DNA from: an uncultured Eubacteriales bacterium
GTDB taxonomy: Bacteria > Bacillota > Clostridia > Oscillospirales > Oscillospiraceae
Assembly (NCBI GenBank): GCA_934597725.1
Contig: CAKTSK010000009.1
Location: 11,309 to 75,308, forward strand
Direction of reading: 5' to 3'
DNA: 64,000 nucleotides
Positions 47,022 through 55,646 of the stretch are shown here, in pieces. The translations under genes and the position numbers were made by a program. Each line of letters opens with the position of its first letter. Position 1 is the stretch's first letter. Below the pieces are notes generated by a model. It worked only from the letters and a program-made list of their open reading frames with translations, searched no databases and had not been told where the DNA came from.

Positions 47022-48256
47022 CAGAACCCATTTCCGTCACTGCCCTCAACCAGTATGTCAAAGGGCTGCTGGACCGGGACCGCTTGCTGGCCCAGGTGTT
47101 GGTGCGCAGTGAAGTATCCAACTATAAATGCTATCCCTCCGGCCACCACTATTTCACCCTGAAGGATGCCGAGAGCAGCATCCGCTGCGTGATGTTCCGG
47201 CGGGAGGCCTCCCGGCTGCGGTTTCGCCCGGAAAACGGGATGAAAGTGGTGGTTTCCGGGCGGGTATCCGTGTTTCCCCGGGACGGGGCTTATCAGCTTT
47301 ACTGCACCCAGATGGTCCCGGACGGGGTGGGGGAACTGGCCTACGCCTTTGAGCAGCTGAAAAAACGGCTGCATCAGGAGGGTCTGTTTGCCCCGGAACG
47401 CAAAGTGCCCCTTCCGGCCTTTCCCCATGCCATTGCGCTGGTGACCTCGCCGGCAGGAGCGGCCGTGCGGGATATGATCCGCATTCTGGGCGCCCGCTGG
47501 CCCATGGCCAAGGTGCTGGTGGTCCCGGTGCGGGTCCAGGGGGCCGAAGCGCCCCAGGAGATCTGCGGGGCGCTGGACCTCATCAATGCCGGCGGGCTGG
47601 CGGACCTGATCATTGCCGGCCGGGGCGGCGGCTCGATGGAGGATCTATGGGCCTTCAACGACGAGGCGGTCGCCCGGGCCATTTGCCGCTCTCAGATCCC
47701 GGTGATCTCTGCAGTGGGCCATGAACCGGACGTGACCATTGCCGACTTTGCGGCAGACCTGCGGGCCTCCACGCCCTCCAACGGGGCGGAGCTGGCGGTG
47801 CCGGACCAGCAGGACCTGCGGGACCAGCTGGCCCACCTGTCCGCCCGGCTGGACCGGAGCCTGGACCGGGATCTGCGCCGCTGCCGGGATCAGCTGACCC
47901 GGCTGAAAAGCAGCCCCTTCCTGCGCTCTCCCCTGCGGAGCATTCAGGAGAAACGGGTGGTTTTGGACGAACAGCAGCAGCGTCTGGTGCGGAGCATGGA
48001 GAACGGCCTGCGGACCCACCGGCAGACGGTGGGCCGGCTGGCGGCTTCTCTGGAAGCGCTGAGCCCCTTCCGGGTGCTGAGCCGGGGGTATTCCATCACA
48101 CAGCAGCAGGACGGCACCGTCGTTGCTGCCATAGGACAGGTGGCGGTGGGGGAGCAGCTGGCCGTCCGGGTCTCGGACGGGACCATCACCTGCACCGCAA
48201 CGGGAAAGGAGAAACACCGATGGCAGAAAAAAAGCGGACCTTCGAGCAGGCCATGA
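47018..48256 (+). CDS. xseA: exodeoxyribonuclease VII large subunit
   Basis: 412 residues. N-terminal OB fold (SVTALNQYVKGLLDRDRLLA, RSEVSNYKCYPSGHHYFTLK), then the catalytic domain ALVTSPAGAAVRDMIRILGA, DLIIAGRGGGSMEDLWAFND, ISAVGHEPDVTIADFAADLR with RASTPSNGAEL, then a coiled-coil and a C-terminal segment FRVLSRGYSI. Degrades single-stranded DNA with XseB. Its end overlaps the start of xseB by 37 bases in another frame. Confidence 0.96.
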   Translation: MTEPISVTALNQYVKGLLDRDRLLAQVLVRSEVSNYKCYPSGHHYFTLKDAESSIRCVMFRREASRLRFRPENGMKVVVSGRVSVFPRDGAYQLYCTQMVPDGVGELAYAFEQLKKRLHQEGLFAPERKVPLPAFPHAIALVTSPAGAAVRDMIRILGARWPMAKVLVVPVRVQGAEAPQEICGALDLINAGGLADLIIAGRGGGSMEDLWAFNDEAVARAICRSQIPVISAVGHEPDVTIADFAADLRASTPSNGAELAVPDQQDLRDQLAHLSARLDRSLDRDLRRCRDQLTRLKSSPFLRSPLRSIQEKRVVLDEQQQRLVRSMENGLRTHRQTVGRLAASLEALSPFRVLSRGYSITQQQDGTVVAAIGQVAVGEQLAVRVSDGTITCTATGKEKHRWQKKSGPSSRP

Positions 48257-48456
48257 GCCGGCTGGAGGAGATCGTGGTCCAGCTGGAAAACGGGGAGCAT
48301 ACCCTGGAGGATTCTCTGTCTCTGTATGAGGAGGGAGCCAAGCTGATGAAGCAGTGCGTGACCATGCTGGACCGCGCCGAGCAGAAGGTATTGAAGCTGC
48401 GCACCGATGAAAACGGGGCGTTGACCGAAGAACCCTTTGTCCCGGAAGGAGTGTGA
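48220..48456 (+). CDS. xseB: exodeoxyribonuclease VII small subunit
   Basis: 78 residues: TFEQAMSRLEEIVVQLENGE, HTLEDSLSLYEEGAKLMKQC, the two-helix XseB signature that wraps the XseA coiled coil. Start ATG 48220 is inside xseA; AAAGGAG lies upstream. The acidic C-terminal tail is variable in the family. Confidence 0.96.
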   Translation: MAEKKRTFEQAMSRLEEIVVQLENGEHTLEDSLSLYEEGAKLMKQCVTMLDRAEQKVLKLRTDENGALTEEPFVPEGV

Positions 48457-48460
48457 CAGC

Positions 48461-49333
48461 ATGACCTTTTCTGCACAGCTGCGCGCGGATCAGGAGCGGA
48501 TCGACCACGCGCTGGCGGAGTACGCTGCCCAGTGGCCGGACCACGGCCCGCTGCGGCAGGCGATGACCTACAGCCTCATGGCTGGGGGAAAGCGGATTCG
48601 TCCGGTGCTGACGCTGGCGTTCTGCCGGTTGTTCGGCGGGACGGAAGAAGCGGCCCTGCCCCTTGCCTGCGGCCTGGAGATGGTCCATACATATTCTCTG
48701 ATCCACGATGACTTGCCCTGTATGGATGACGACGATTTCCGCCGGGGCAAGCCGACCAATCATAAGGTATATGGTCAGGCCAACGCCGTGCTGGCAGGAG
48801 ACGCCTTGCTCACGGCGGCTTTTTCGACATTGGCTGAGGCGCCGCTGCCGCCGGATCAGATCTGCCGGGCGGTGAGGATCTTGGCTTATGCGGCAGGGCC
48901 GGACGGCATGGTGGGCGGTCAGGTACTGGATCTGCTGGGAGAAGGCAGCTCCCTTTCAGAAGAGGAGATCCTGACCGTTGAGGCCCTCAAAACCGGCTGT
49001 ATGATCGAAGCGGCTGCTCGTCTGGGCGCGGTGGCCGCCGGCGCTACGCCTGAGCAGGAGGAAGCGGCAGCAGCCTACGCCCGTCCCATCGGGCTGGCCT
49101 TTCAGATCCGGGACGATGTGCTGGATGTGCTGGGGGACGCCGGAGAACTGGGCAAAGCCACCGGCGCAGACAGCGCCCGGCAAAAGTCCACGTTTGTGGC
49201 GCTGAAGGGCCTGGAGGCCTGTCAGATTTGGATCGATACCCTGACAGAGCAAGCGCTACAGGCGTTGGAACCCTTTGCACAGAAGGACTTTCTCTGCGGT
49301 CTGGCCCGCTTCCTGGCAGGGCGGACAACGTGA
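48461..49333 (+). CDS. ispA: polyprenyl (farnesyl/geranyl) diphosphate synthase
   Basis: Prenyltransferase joining IPP to allylic diphosphates. 290 residues from ATG 48461 (MTFSAQLRADQERIDHALAE). GGKRIRPVLTLAFC, first Asp-rich motif LIHDDLPCMDDDDFRRGKPT, second Asp-rich region IGLAFQIRDDVLDVLGD, and KATGADSARQKSTFVAL. Chain length cannot be proved, but linkage to xseAB and dxs is the standard ispA setting. Supplies precursors for undecaprenyl phosphate. Confidence 0.94.
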   Translation: MTFSAQLRADQERIDHALAEYAAQWPDHGPLRQAMTYSLMAGGKRIRPVLTLAFCRLFGGTEEAALPLACGLEMVHTYSLIHDDLPCMDDDDFRRGKPTNHKVYGQANAVLAGDALLTAAFSTLAEAPLPPDQICRAVRILAYAAGPDGMVGGQVLDLLGEGSSLSEEEILTVEALKTGCMIEAAARLGAVAAGATPEQEEAAAAYARPIGLAFQIRDDVLDVLGDAGELGKATGADSARQKSTFVALKGLEACQIWIDTLTEQALQALEPFAQKDFLCGLARFLAGRTT

Positions 49334-49367
49334 CCGTTTTATACTCTGACCCAAAGGAGGGATCTCT

Positions 49368-51221
49368 TTGAAGCAACGGGAGGAATACGCTTCCCTGGCC
49401 AACATCAGCGACCAGGAAGCGGAGGCACTGTGCCAGGACCTGCGCCGCCGGATCATCCAGGTGGTCTCCCAGACAGGGGGACACCTGGCCTCCAATCTGG
49501 GCGTGGTGGAGCTGACCGTTGCCCTCCACCGGGTCTATGACACCAGCCGGGACCGGCTGGTGTTCGATGTAGGACACCAGTGCTATGTCCACAAGATCCT
49601 TACCGGACGGAACGGGGCCATGGAGACCCTGCGGACCTTTGGAGGGATCGCGGGCTTTCCCAAGCCGGTGGAATCGGTCCACGACGCCTGCATTGCCGGC
49701 CATGCCTCCACGGCGGTCTCTACGGCGCTGGGCATGGCCATTGCCCGGACCCGGCTGGGGGAGGACTATCGGGTGGTGGCCCTGCTGGGAGACGGATCTC
49801 TGACCGGCGGTCTGGCCTATGAGGGCCTGTCCATGGCTGGGCAGAGCGGGGAACCTATGGTGGTCATCCTCAACGACAACGGCATGTCCATCGACGCCAG
49901 CATGGGCGGCATGGCCAAGCATCTAGCCCAGCAGCGGCTGAAACCGCAGTACCTGCGGGGGAAAGAAATTTACCGCAAGGTCATGGGGGCTACGGCCCCC
50001 GGCCGGGCGGTCCATCGAGCCATCCACCGGGTGAAAGAGGGGATCAAGGCGACCTTGCTTCCCTGCACGATGTTTGAGAGCATGGGGTTCCAGTATATGG
50101 GGCCGGTGGACGGCCATGATGTCAAAGGGCTGACCCGCCTGCTGCGGATCGCGTCCCGTGCCTCCGGGCCGGTGCTGCTCCATGTTAAGACCATCAAAGG
50201 AAAGGGGTTCCGGCCGGCCGAGAAGAATCCGGACGATTATCACGGCATCGGCCCCTTCCAGAAGGAAAACGGCGCGCTGCTGGCCCCCAAAAAAGAGGAG
50301 AGCTTTTCGGCGCGCTTTGGCCAGACGCTGACAGAACTGGCCCGGTCGGATGAACGCATCTGCGCCATTACGGCGGCGATGACGGCGGGAACCGGGCTGG
50401 GGACCTTTGCCAAAACATTCCCCCAACGGTTTTTCGATGTGGGCATCGCCGAAGGACATGCGGTGACCATGGCGGCTGGTATGGCAAAGCAAGGGCTGCT
50501 GCCGGTTTTTGCCGTCTATTCGACGTTTTTCCAGCGCAGCTATGACATGCTGCTGCACGACATTGCCATTGACCACCTGCACGCGGTGTTCTGTGTGGAC
50601 CGGGCGGGGCTGGTAGGCGATGACGGGGAGACTCACCATGGCCTGTTTGACTTGGGCTATCTCCAGACCATTCCCGGGATCACGGTGTTTTCCCCGGCCA
50701 GTCTGGCAGAACTGAGCGCCATGCTCCACCAGGGGCTGTACGAGTGCAGCGGCCCGGTGGCGGTGCGCTATCCCCGGGGCGGGGAGGGCAGGTATCAGGA
50801 GGACCACAGCGGTTCCTCTGCCTGCTGTCTGCGCCAGGGGGAGGACCTCACCCTGGTGACCTTTGGCGGCATGACCGGGACAACGCTGGCCGTGGCCCAG
50901 AGACTGGAAACAGAAGGGATCTCGGCGGAAGTCATCAAGCTCAACCAACTGATCCCACTGCCCACGGAGGAGGTCCTGGCGTCGCTGAAAAAGACAGGAC
51001 GTCTGCTGACTGTGCAGGAGTGTGTGACGATGGGCAGCCCCGCGCAAGGGCTGCTGGCCGCAGCGGCGGCTCACGGCCTTCTGCTGCGGGGGACGGGGAT
51101 CTGTTCCTGCGGAGAGGGCTTTGTGACCCATGGCACAGTCCCGCAGCTGCGGGCGTTGTGCGGCCTGGACGAGGAAGGGATTTTGAAGAAAGCACGGGAG
51201 GTGATGGCCCATGGCGGCTAA
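49368..51221 (+). CDS. dxs: 1-deoxy-D-xylulose-5-phosphate synthase
   Basis: First enzyme of the MEP isoprenoid pathway; thiamine-diphosphate dependent, pyruvate plus glyceraldehyde-3-phosphate. 617 residues from a TTG start at 49368, preceded by AAAGGAGG at correct spacing. GGHLASNLGVVELTVALHRV, FDVGHQCYVHKILTGR, VALLGDGSLTGGLAYEGLSM, VILNDNGMSID, then the pyrimidine domain FDVGIAEGHAVTMAAGMAKQ and GDDGETHHGLFDLGYL, and a C-terminal transketolase-like domain. Overlaps tlyA by 11 bases. Confidence 0.97.
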   Translation: MKQREEYASLANISDQEAEALCQDLRRRIIQVVSQTGGHLASNLGVVELTVALHRVYDTSRDRLVFDVGHQCYVHKILTGRNGAMETLRTFGGIAGFPKPVESVHDACIAGHASTAVSTALGMAIARTRLGEDYRVVALLGDGSLTGGLAYEGLSMAGQSGEPMVVILNDNGMSIDASMGGMAKHLAQQRLKPQYLRGKEIYRKVMGATAPGRAVHRAIHRVKEGIKATLLPCTMFESMGFQYMGPVDGHDVKGLTRLLRIASRASGPVLLHVKTIKGKGFRPAEKNPDDYHGIGPFQKENGALLAPKKEESFSARFGQTLTELARSDERICAITAAMTAGTGLGTFAKTFPQRFFDVGIAEGHAVTMAAGMAKQGLLPVFAVYSTFFQRSYDMLLHDIAIDHLHAVFCVDRAGLVGDDGETHHGLFDLGYLQTIPGITVFSPASLAELSAMLHQGLYECSGPVAVRYPRGGEGRYQEDHSGSSACCLRQGEDLTLVTFGGMTGTTLAVAQRLETEGISAEVIKLNQLIPLPTEEVLASLKKTGRLLTVQECVTMGSPAQGLLAAAAAHGLLLRGTGICSCGEGFVTHGTVPQLRALCGLDEEGILKKAREVMAHGG

Positions 51222-52026
51222 AAAACGATTGGATGTCTATCTGGTAGAGCAAGGCTTGGTGGAGAGCCGGCAAAAGGCCCAAGCGATCATCATGGCCGGC
51301 CAGGTGTTCTGGCAGGGAAAGCGGATGGACAAGGCCGGCGCCCCCATCCCAGAAGGCGCCCAGGTGGAGATCCGGGGCCAGACCTTGCGTTATGTCAGCC
51401 GGGGCGGCCTGAAGCTGGAAAAGGCCATGGAAACCTTTTCTCTGCCGTCTCTGGACGGCGTTACCGCCATCGACGCCGGCGCGTCCACCGGCGGCTTTAC
51501 CGACTGTATGCTGCAAAACGGAGCGGCCAAGGTCTATGCGGTGGATGTGGGCTATGGCCAGTTGGCCTGGAAGCTGCGGGAAGATCCCCGGGTGGTCTGC
51601 ATGGAGCGCACCAACGTGCGGTATTTGACCAAGGAAGACATCCCGGAACCCTTGGACTTCGGCAGCGTGGATGTGTCGTTTATTTCGCTCCATCTGATCC
51701 TGCCCGCCCTCCGGCCGCTGATGAAAGAGAATGGGTCGTTGGTTTGCCTCATCAAACCCCAGTTTGAAGCGGGGAAGGAAAAAGTGGGCAAAAAAGGAGT
51801 CGTCCGGGACAAGAAGGTACACCTGGAAGTGCTGGAACAATTCCTCCGCCACGCGGCAGAGAGCGACTTCTTTGTGAAAGAACTGACGTTTTCTCCCATC
51901 CGGGGCCCGGAGGGGAACATTGAATATCTGGGTCATCTGACGGTGGCCCAGCAGCCTCCCTATGCCGGGGACCTGGCAGCCCTGGTGGAGGAATCACACC
52001 GGAAACTGGAGGGAAGTGTATCGTGA
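51211..52026 (+). CDS. tlyA: TlyA family rRNA 2'-O-methyltransferase/hemolysin-like protein (YqxC)
   Basis: 271 residues. N-terminal S4 RNA-binding domain (KKRLDVYLVEQGLVESRQKA, VSRGGLKLEKAME), then an FtsJ-like SAM fold: AIDAGASTGGFTDCMLQNGA, VYAVDVGYGQLAWKLREDP, DVSFISLHLILPAL and VCLIKPQFEAGKEKVGKKGV. In mycobacteria TlyA methylates 16S and 23S rRNA (capreomycin sensitivity); in Firmicutes it stands in this same cluster. Overlaps nadK by GTGA. Confidence 0.95.
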   Translation: MAAKKRLDVYLVEQGLVESRQKAQAIIMAGQVFWQGKRMDKAGAPIPEGAQVEIRGQTLRYVSRGGLKLEKAMETFSLPSLDGVTAIDAGASTGGFTDCMLQNGAAKVYAVDVGYGQLAWKLREDPRVVCMERTNVRYLTKEDIPEPLDFGSVDVSFISLHLILPALRPLMKENGSLVCLIKPQFEAGKEKVGKKGVVRDKKVHLEVLEQFLRHAAESDFFVKELTFSPIRGPEGNIEYLGHLTVAQQPPYAGDLAALVEESHRKLEGSVS

Positions 52027-52898
52027 AAATCATTCTCTGCCCCAATCCCTTTCGGGACAAGGGGCTGAAAGCAGCCAGAAGTACCGAGCGTCTGCTCAGC
52101 GCGGCGGGGGTCAAAACCGAATACTGCTTCCCGTTTCCGGTGGACAAGTCCAGCTTGGGAGAGATCGATCCGTCGATCCAGATCAAAGAGATCAAGAATG
52201 AGCTGCCCGATGCGGATTTCCTCGTCTGCTTTGGCGGGGACGGCACCATTCTGCACGCCGCCAAGGATGCCAGCAGTTTTGGCGTTCCCATCGTGGGGGT
52301 AAATATGGGCAGCGTGGGGTTCATGGCGGAACTGGAACAGAGCGAGCTTTTGCAGCTTACCCGGCTGATCAGCGGGGAATACAGCCTGGAAAACCGGATG
52401 CTGCTGGATGTGCGGGTGATCCGGGACGGCCGGGTGATCTTCCGGAGCACCGCCCTCAACGATGCGGTGATCACCAAGGGCGCTGTGGCGCGGGTGATCG
52501 ACTTGCAGGTGTATGGCGACAAGATCCTGATCTCCAACGTCTTTGGGGATGGAGTCATTCTGGCCACGCCGACGGGCTCCACGGCGTATTCGCTGTCTGC
52601 GGGCGGCCCCATCGTGGAACCCACCGCAGAAAACATCATCATGACACCCATCAGCGCCCACACGCTGCAGGCGAAAGCGATGGTGCTGGATAAGAACCGG
52701 CTGATCGACATTATGGTGCCGAAGCAGAGCCGCAAAACCGCCTACCTCTCGGTAGACGGCAGCAAGGCGTTCAAGCTCTTTTCCGGGGATACGGTGGAGG
52801 TTTGCCGTTCCCGCCGCTGCCTGTGCCTGGTGAAGCTGTCGGACAAGAGTTTTTATGAAATGATCAATCGCAAACTGGAGAGGAGGAGTCGGGCATGA
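52023..52898 (+). CDS. nadK: NAD kinase
   Basis: Makes NADP from NAD and ATP. 291 residues from GTG 52023, overlapping the tlyA stop. FLVCFGGDGTILHAAKDASS (the GGDG motif), GVNMGSVGFMAELEQ, and NVFGDGVILATPTGSTAYSL followed by SAGGPIV (catalytic/substrate loop). GGAAGTG precedes the start. Ends overlapping argR by ATGA. Confidence 0.96.
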   Translation: MKIILCPNPFRDKGLKAARSTERLLSAAGVKTEYCFPFPVDKSSLGEIDPSIQIKEIKNELPDADFLVCFGGDGTILHAAKDASSFGVPIVGVNMGSVGFMAELEQSELLQLTRLISGEYSLENRMLLDVRVIRDGRVIFRSTALNDAVITKGAVARVIDLQVYGDKILISNVFGDGVILATPTGSTAYSLSAGGPIVEPTAENIIMTPISAHTLQAKAMVLDKNRLIDIMVPKQSRKTAYLSVDGSKAFKLFSGDTVEVCRSRRCLCLVKLSDKSFYEMINRKLERRSRA

Positions 52899-53359
52899 AG
52901 GCCAGAAGACAGGCGGAGATCTTGAACATCATCCAGGAATTTGACATTGAGACCCAGGACCAGCTGCTGGAGAAACTGCGGGAACGGGGGATGAAATCCA
53001 CCCAGGCCACCATTTCACGGGACATCAAAGAACTGCACCTGGTCAAGGAACTGACCGGCCACAGCACCTATAAATATGCCGTGAGCGAACGAAAGACTGC
53101 GCTGAATGTGGCCGGACGGCTGAACAACATTTTCCGGGAGAGCGTGATCTCCTTTGACAGCGCCCAGAACATCGTGGTGCTCAAAACCATGCCGGGCCTG
53201 GCGCCTGCCGCCTGCTCGGCCATCGACGGGATGCACCTGCCCAACATGGTCGGCAGCCTGGCCGGGGACGACACCGCCATCCTCATCATGCGCACGGTGC
53301 AGGACGCAGAGGAACTCTGCCTGGAAAACATGAAAATGCTGGGCGATCGGCCCGGCTGA
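52895..53359 (+). CDS. argR: arginine repressor ArgR/AhrC
   Basis: 154 residues. N-terminal winged helix (KARRQAEILNIIQEFDIETQ, GMKSTQATISRDIKELHLVK) and C-terminal hexamerisation/arginine domain with KTMPGLAPAACSAIDGM and SLAGDDTAILIMRTVQDAEE. GGAGGAG precedes the ATG. Controls arginine genes elsewhere; its place between nadK and recN is conserved in Firmicutes. Confidence 0.96.
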   Translation: MKARRQAEILNIIQEFDIETQDQLLEKLRERGMKSTQATISRDIKELHLVKELTGHSTYKYAVSERKTALNVAGRLNNIFRESVISFDSAQNIVVLKTMPGLAPAACSAIDGMHLPNMVGSLAGDDTAILIMRTVQDAEELCLENMKMLGDRPG

Positions 53360-53382
53360 ACCAATGGGAGGAATTGCAGGTC

Positions 53383-55086
53383 ATGCTGTCGCTGCTCCAT
53401 ATTGAGAACATCGCCCTCATTGAGCGGGCGGATATTGCGTTTGGGCCTGGATTCAACGTTTTGACCGGCGAGACCGGCGCGGGCAAGTCCATCATCATCG
53501 ACGCCATCGGCGCGGTGCTGGGGGGGCGCACCAGCCGGGACCTGATCCGTACCGGAGAAAAATCGGCGTTGGTCACGGCGCTCTTCCGGGACCTGCCTGA
53601 GCTGCCCTGGTTTCAGGAGACTGGGATCGGTCCGGATGAAAACGGGGAGCTGTTGGTCTCCCGGAAGATCCAGGGGGATGGGAAAAATCTCTGCCGGGTG
53701 GGTGGTGTGCCGTGTACGGTGGTCCAGCTGCGGGCATTGGGCAGTCAGCTGATCGACATCCATGGGCAGCACGATGGTCAGCAGCTGCTGGATGAGAGCT
53801 GTCACCTGCACTATCTGGACAGCTTCGGCGGCTTGATGGAGCCGTTGGAGGCGTATCGGGCCTCTTATAAAGCGCTGGATCATCTGCGCCGTCAGATCGC
53901 TGCCTTGCAGATGGATGAGGCAGAAAAAGCCCGGCGGGTCGATACGCTGCGGTTTCAGATCGGAGAATTGGAACAGGCGGCCCTGCGGCCCGGAGAGGAA
54001 GAGGAGCTGGAAGAACGCAAGACGCTTCTGCGCAGCGCGGACCGGCTGATGGCCGCTGTGGAGGGTGCCTATGACGCCCTTCTGGGGGACGAGAGCCGGG
54101 ATGGCGCCGCCAGTCTGCTGGCCCAGGCGGAGGGGGAACTATCCCGTGTGGCATCGGTTTCCGGAGAACTGAACCGGTTATCGGCAGCGGTCTCAGAGCT
54201 TCGGTATGCTGCGGAAGACGCAGCAGAAGGCTTGCGGGAGCTGCGCAGCAGCCTGGATGTTTCTCCTGGCGAACTGGACCAGGTAGAGGGACGGCTGGAT
54301 CAGCTGCACCGGCTGAAAAAGAAGTATGGTGCAACGGTTTCGGACATGCTGTCCTATCTGGAACGCTGTCGGCAGGAGTTGTCCCGGATGGAACAGGCGG
54401 ACGATACGCTGATCAGATTGAAGAAGCAGCGCAAAGCCCAGCTGGCAGAGACCAGGGAGAAGGGAGAGCACCTTTCACAACGTCGCCGTCAAGCGGCGGA
54501 ACGGTTGAAGGCCCGCATCGAAGAGGAACTGCGCCAGCTGGACATGCCTAAAGTTCGTTTTCAGGTCAACTTTGCCCCGAAACCGGGGAAGCTGGGCTTG
54601 GACGAGACTGGCATGGATGAGATATGCTTCCTGATGTCCGCCAACGTGGGAGAGACGTTAAAACCCATTGCGAAGGTGGCCTCCGGGGGAGAACTGAGCC
54701 GGATCATGCTGGCGCTGAAAAATGTCCTGGCAGAAAACGACAGCATCATGACGCTGATCTTTGACGAGGTGGACACCGGCGTCAGCGGACGGGCTGCCGG
54801 CAAGGTGGCGGAGAAAATGAGCCGCCTGTCCCGGCGCTGTCAGGTGCTGTGCGTGACCCACCTGGCCCAGATCGCCGCCATGGCAGACAGCCATTATGCG
54901 GTCCAGAAGGGGGAAAAGGACGGCCGGACCTACACCAGCGTGACAGAGTTGGACCGGGAAGGCCGCCGCGCAGAGTTGGCGCGCCTGACGGGCGGGGATC
55001 ACATTTCTGCTGCTATTTTGGAGGGCGCAGAGGAACTGCTGCAAGAGGCAGAGACCTATAAAGCCCAGGGAGAGACAAAACGATAA
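53383..55086 (+). CDS. recN: DNA repair protein RecN
   Basis: SMC-like ATPase acting early in double-strand break repair. 567 residues. ATG at 53383 (MLSLLHIENIALIERADIAF) chosen over an in-frame TTG at 53374 that is too close to GGGAGG. Walker A LTGETGAGKSIIIDAIGAVL, then long coiled coils, DIHGQHDGQQLLDESCHL, C-terminal signature IAKVASGGELSRIMLALKNV, Walker B LIFDEVDTGVSGRAAGKVAE and VTHLAQIAAMADSH. Length and order of motifs are normal. Confidence 0.96.
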   Translation: MLSLLHIENIALIERADIAFGPGFNVLTGETGAGKSIIIDAIGAVLGGRTSRDLIRTGEKSALVTALFRDLPELPWFQETGIGPDENGELLVSRKIQGDGKNLCRVGGVPCTVVQLRALGSQLIDIHGQHDGQQLLDESCHLHYLDSFGGLMEPLEAYRASYKALDHLRRQIAALQMDEAEKARRVDTLRFQIGELEQAALRPGEEEELEERKTLLRSADRLMAAVEGAYDALLGDESRDGAASLLAQAEGELSRVASVSGELNRLSAAVSELRYAAEDAAEGLRELRSSLDVSPGELDQVEGRLDQLHRLKKKYGATVSDMLSYLERCRQELSRMEQADDTLIRLKKQRKAQLAETREKGEHLSQRRRQAAERLKARIEEELRQLDMPKVRFQVNFAPKPGKLGLDETGMDEICFLMSANVGETLKPIAKVASGGELSRIMLALKNVLAENDSIMTLIFDEVDTGVSGRAAGKVAEKMSRLSRRCQVLCVTHLAQIAAMADSHYAVQKGEKDGRTYTSVTELDREGRRAELARLTGGDHISAAILEGAEELLQEAETYKAQGETKR

Positions 55087-55102
55087 CAGGAGGAGAACAA
55101 TA

Positions 55103-55270
55103 ATGAAGGTGAATCGTTTTCAAAAGGTTTACAGCCAAGGGACGGTAGATGTCATCGAAATTTGGGTGGATACCGAAACCGGGGTCCATTATGTGTTTCA
55201 CCGCAACGGAAATGCGGCGGGGTTCACGCCCCTGCTGGACAAAGAGGGGAAACCGGTCGTAACGCCTTGA
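55103..55270 (+). CDS. small DUF6440-like protein (55 aa)
   Basis: 55 residues starting MKVNRFQKVYSQGTVDVIEI, then WVDTETGVHYVFHRNGNAAG and FTPLLDKEGKPVVTP to TGA at 55268-55270. AGGAGGAG precedes the ATG. The pattern NRF-x-KVY-x-G-T-x-x-x-x-E-I-x-VD-x-ETGV-x-Y-x-F and TPLLDKEGKP-x-V-x-P matches DUF6440, a short beta-rich family common in Firmicutes, often as phage or accessory 'xylan 1,4-beta-xylosidase'-misnamed genes. Function unknown. Last gene of the nusB operon, 16 bases after recN. Confidence 0.8.
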   Translation: MKVNRFQKVYSQGTVDVIEIWVDTETGVHYVFHRNGNAAGFTPLLDKEGKPVVTP

Positions 55271-55279
55271 GAAAAACCA

Positions 55280-55308
55280 TTGACAAAGAGTAGAAAATGG
55301 TGTAGAAT
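55280..55308 (+). promoter_or_regulatory. promoter of the tyrS T-box transcript
   Basis: TTGACA (55280-55285), 17-base spacer, TAGAAT (55303-55308). Confidence 0.8.
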
Positions 55309-55315
55309 CCAGAGC

Positions 55316-55612
55316 AATCGAACATTTGCCACTGTAATGAAGGGAAGAAGTAGCCGTCGTTCCGCTGCCCAGAGAGCCCCCGCCAGGTGAAAGGGGGAGA
55401 GCGCCGCCGGTGAAGCTACCTCCCGGAGCAGCTGCCTGAACCCACCGGACTGCCGGGGAAGTAGGGTATGTCGGGTGCGCCCGTTACCGCGCGCAGGGTT
55501 TGGCAGCCGGCCGGACCCGCTGAGGCCCTCTTTCGTGAGGAAGAGGGTAAATAGAGGTGGTACCACGATTTCTGTCGTCCTCTGTCATTGCCATGACAGG
55601 GGACGTTTTTGT
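55316..55612 (+). promoter_or_regulatory. T-box leader upstream of tyrS
   Basis: Contains the T-box core AGGTGGTACCACG (55555-55567), whose UGGU suits a tRNA with discriminator A such as tRNA-Tyr, followed by a terminator stem GTCCTCTGTCAT / ATGACAGGGGAC (55577-55604) and five T. A TAC triplet at 55417-55419, after GAA on the 3' side of stem I with an AGTA on the 5' side, is the likely Tyr specifier. Uncharged tRNA-Tyr would favour read-through into tyrS. Confidence 0.92.
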
Positions 55613-55646
55613 TTCCCCTGTGACCAAGAAGAAAAGGAGAAGGAAC

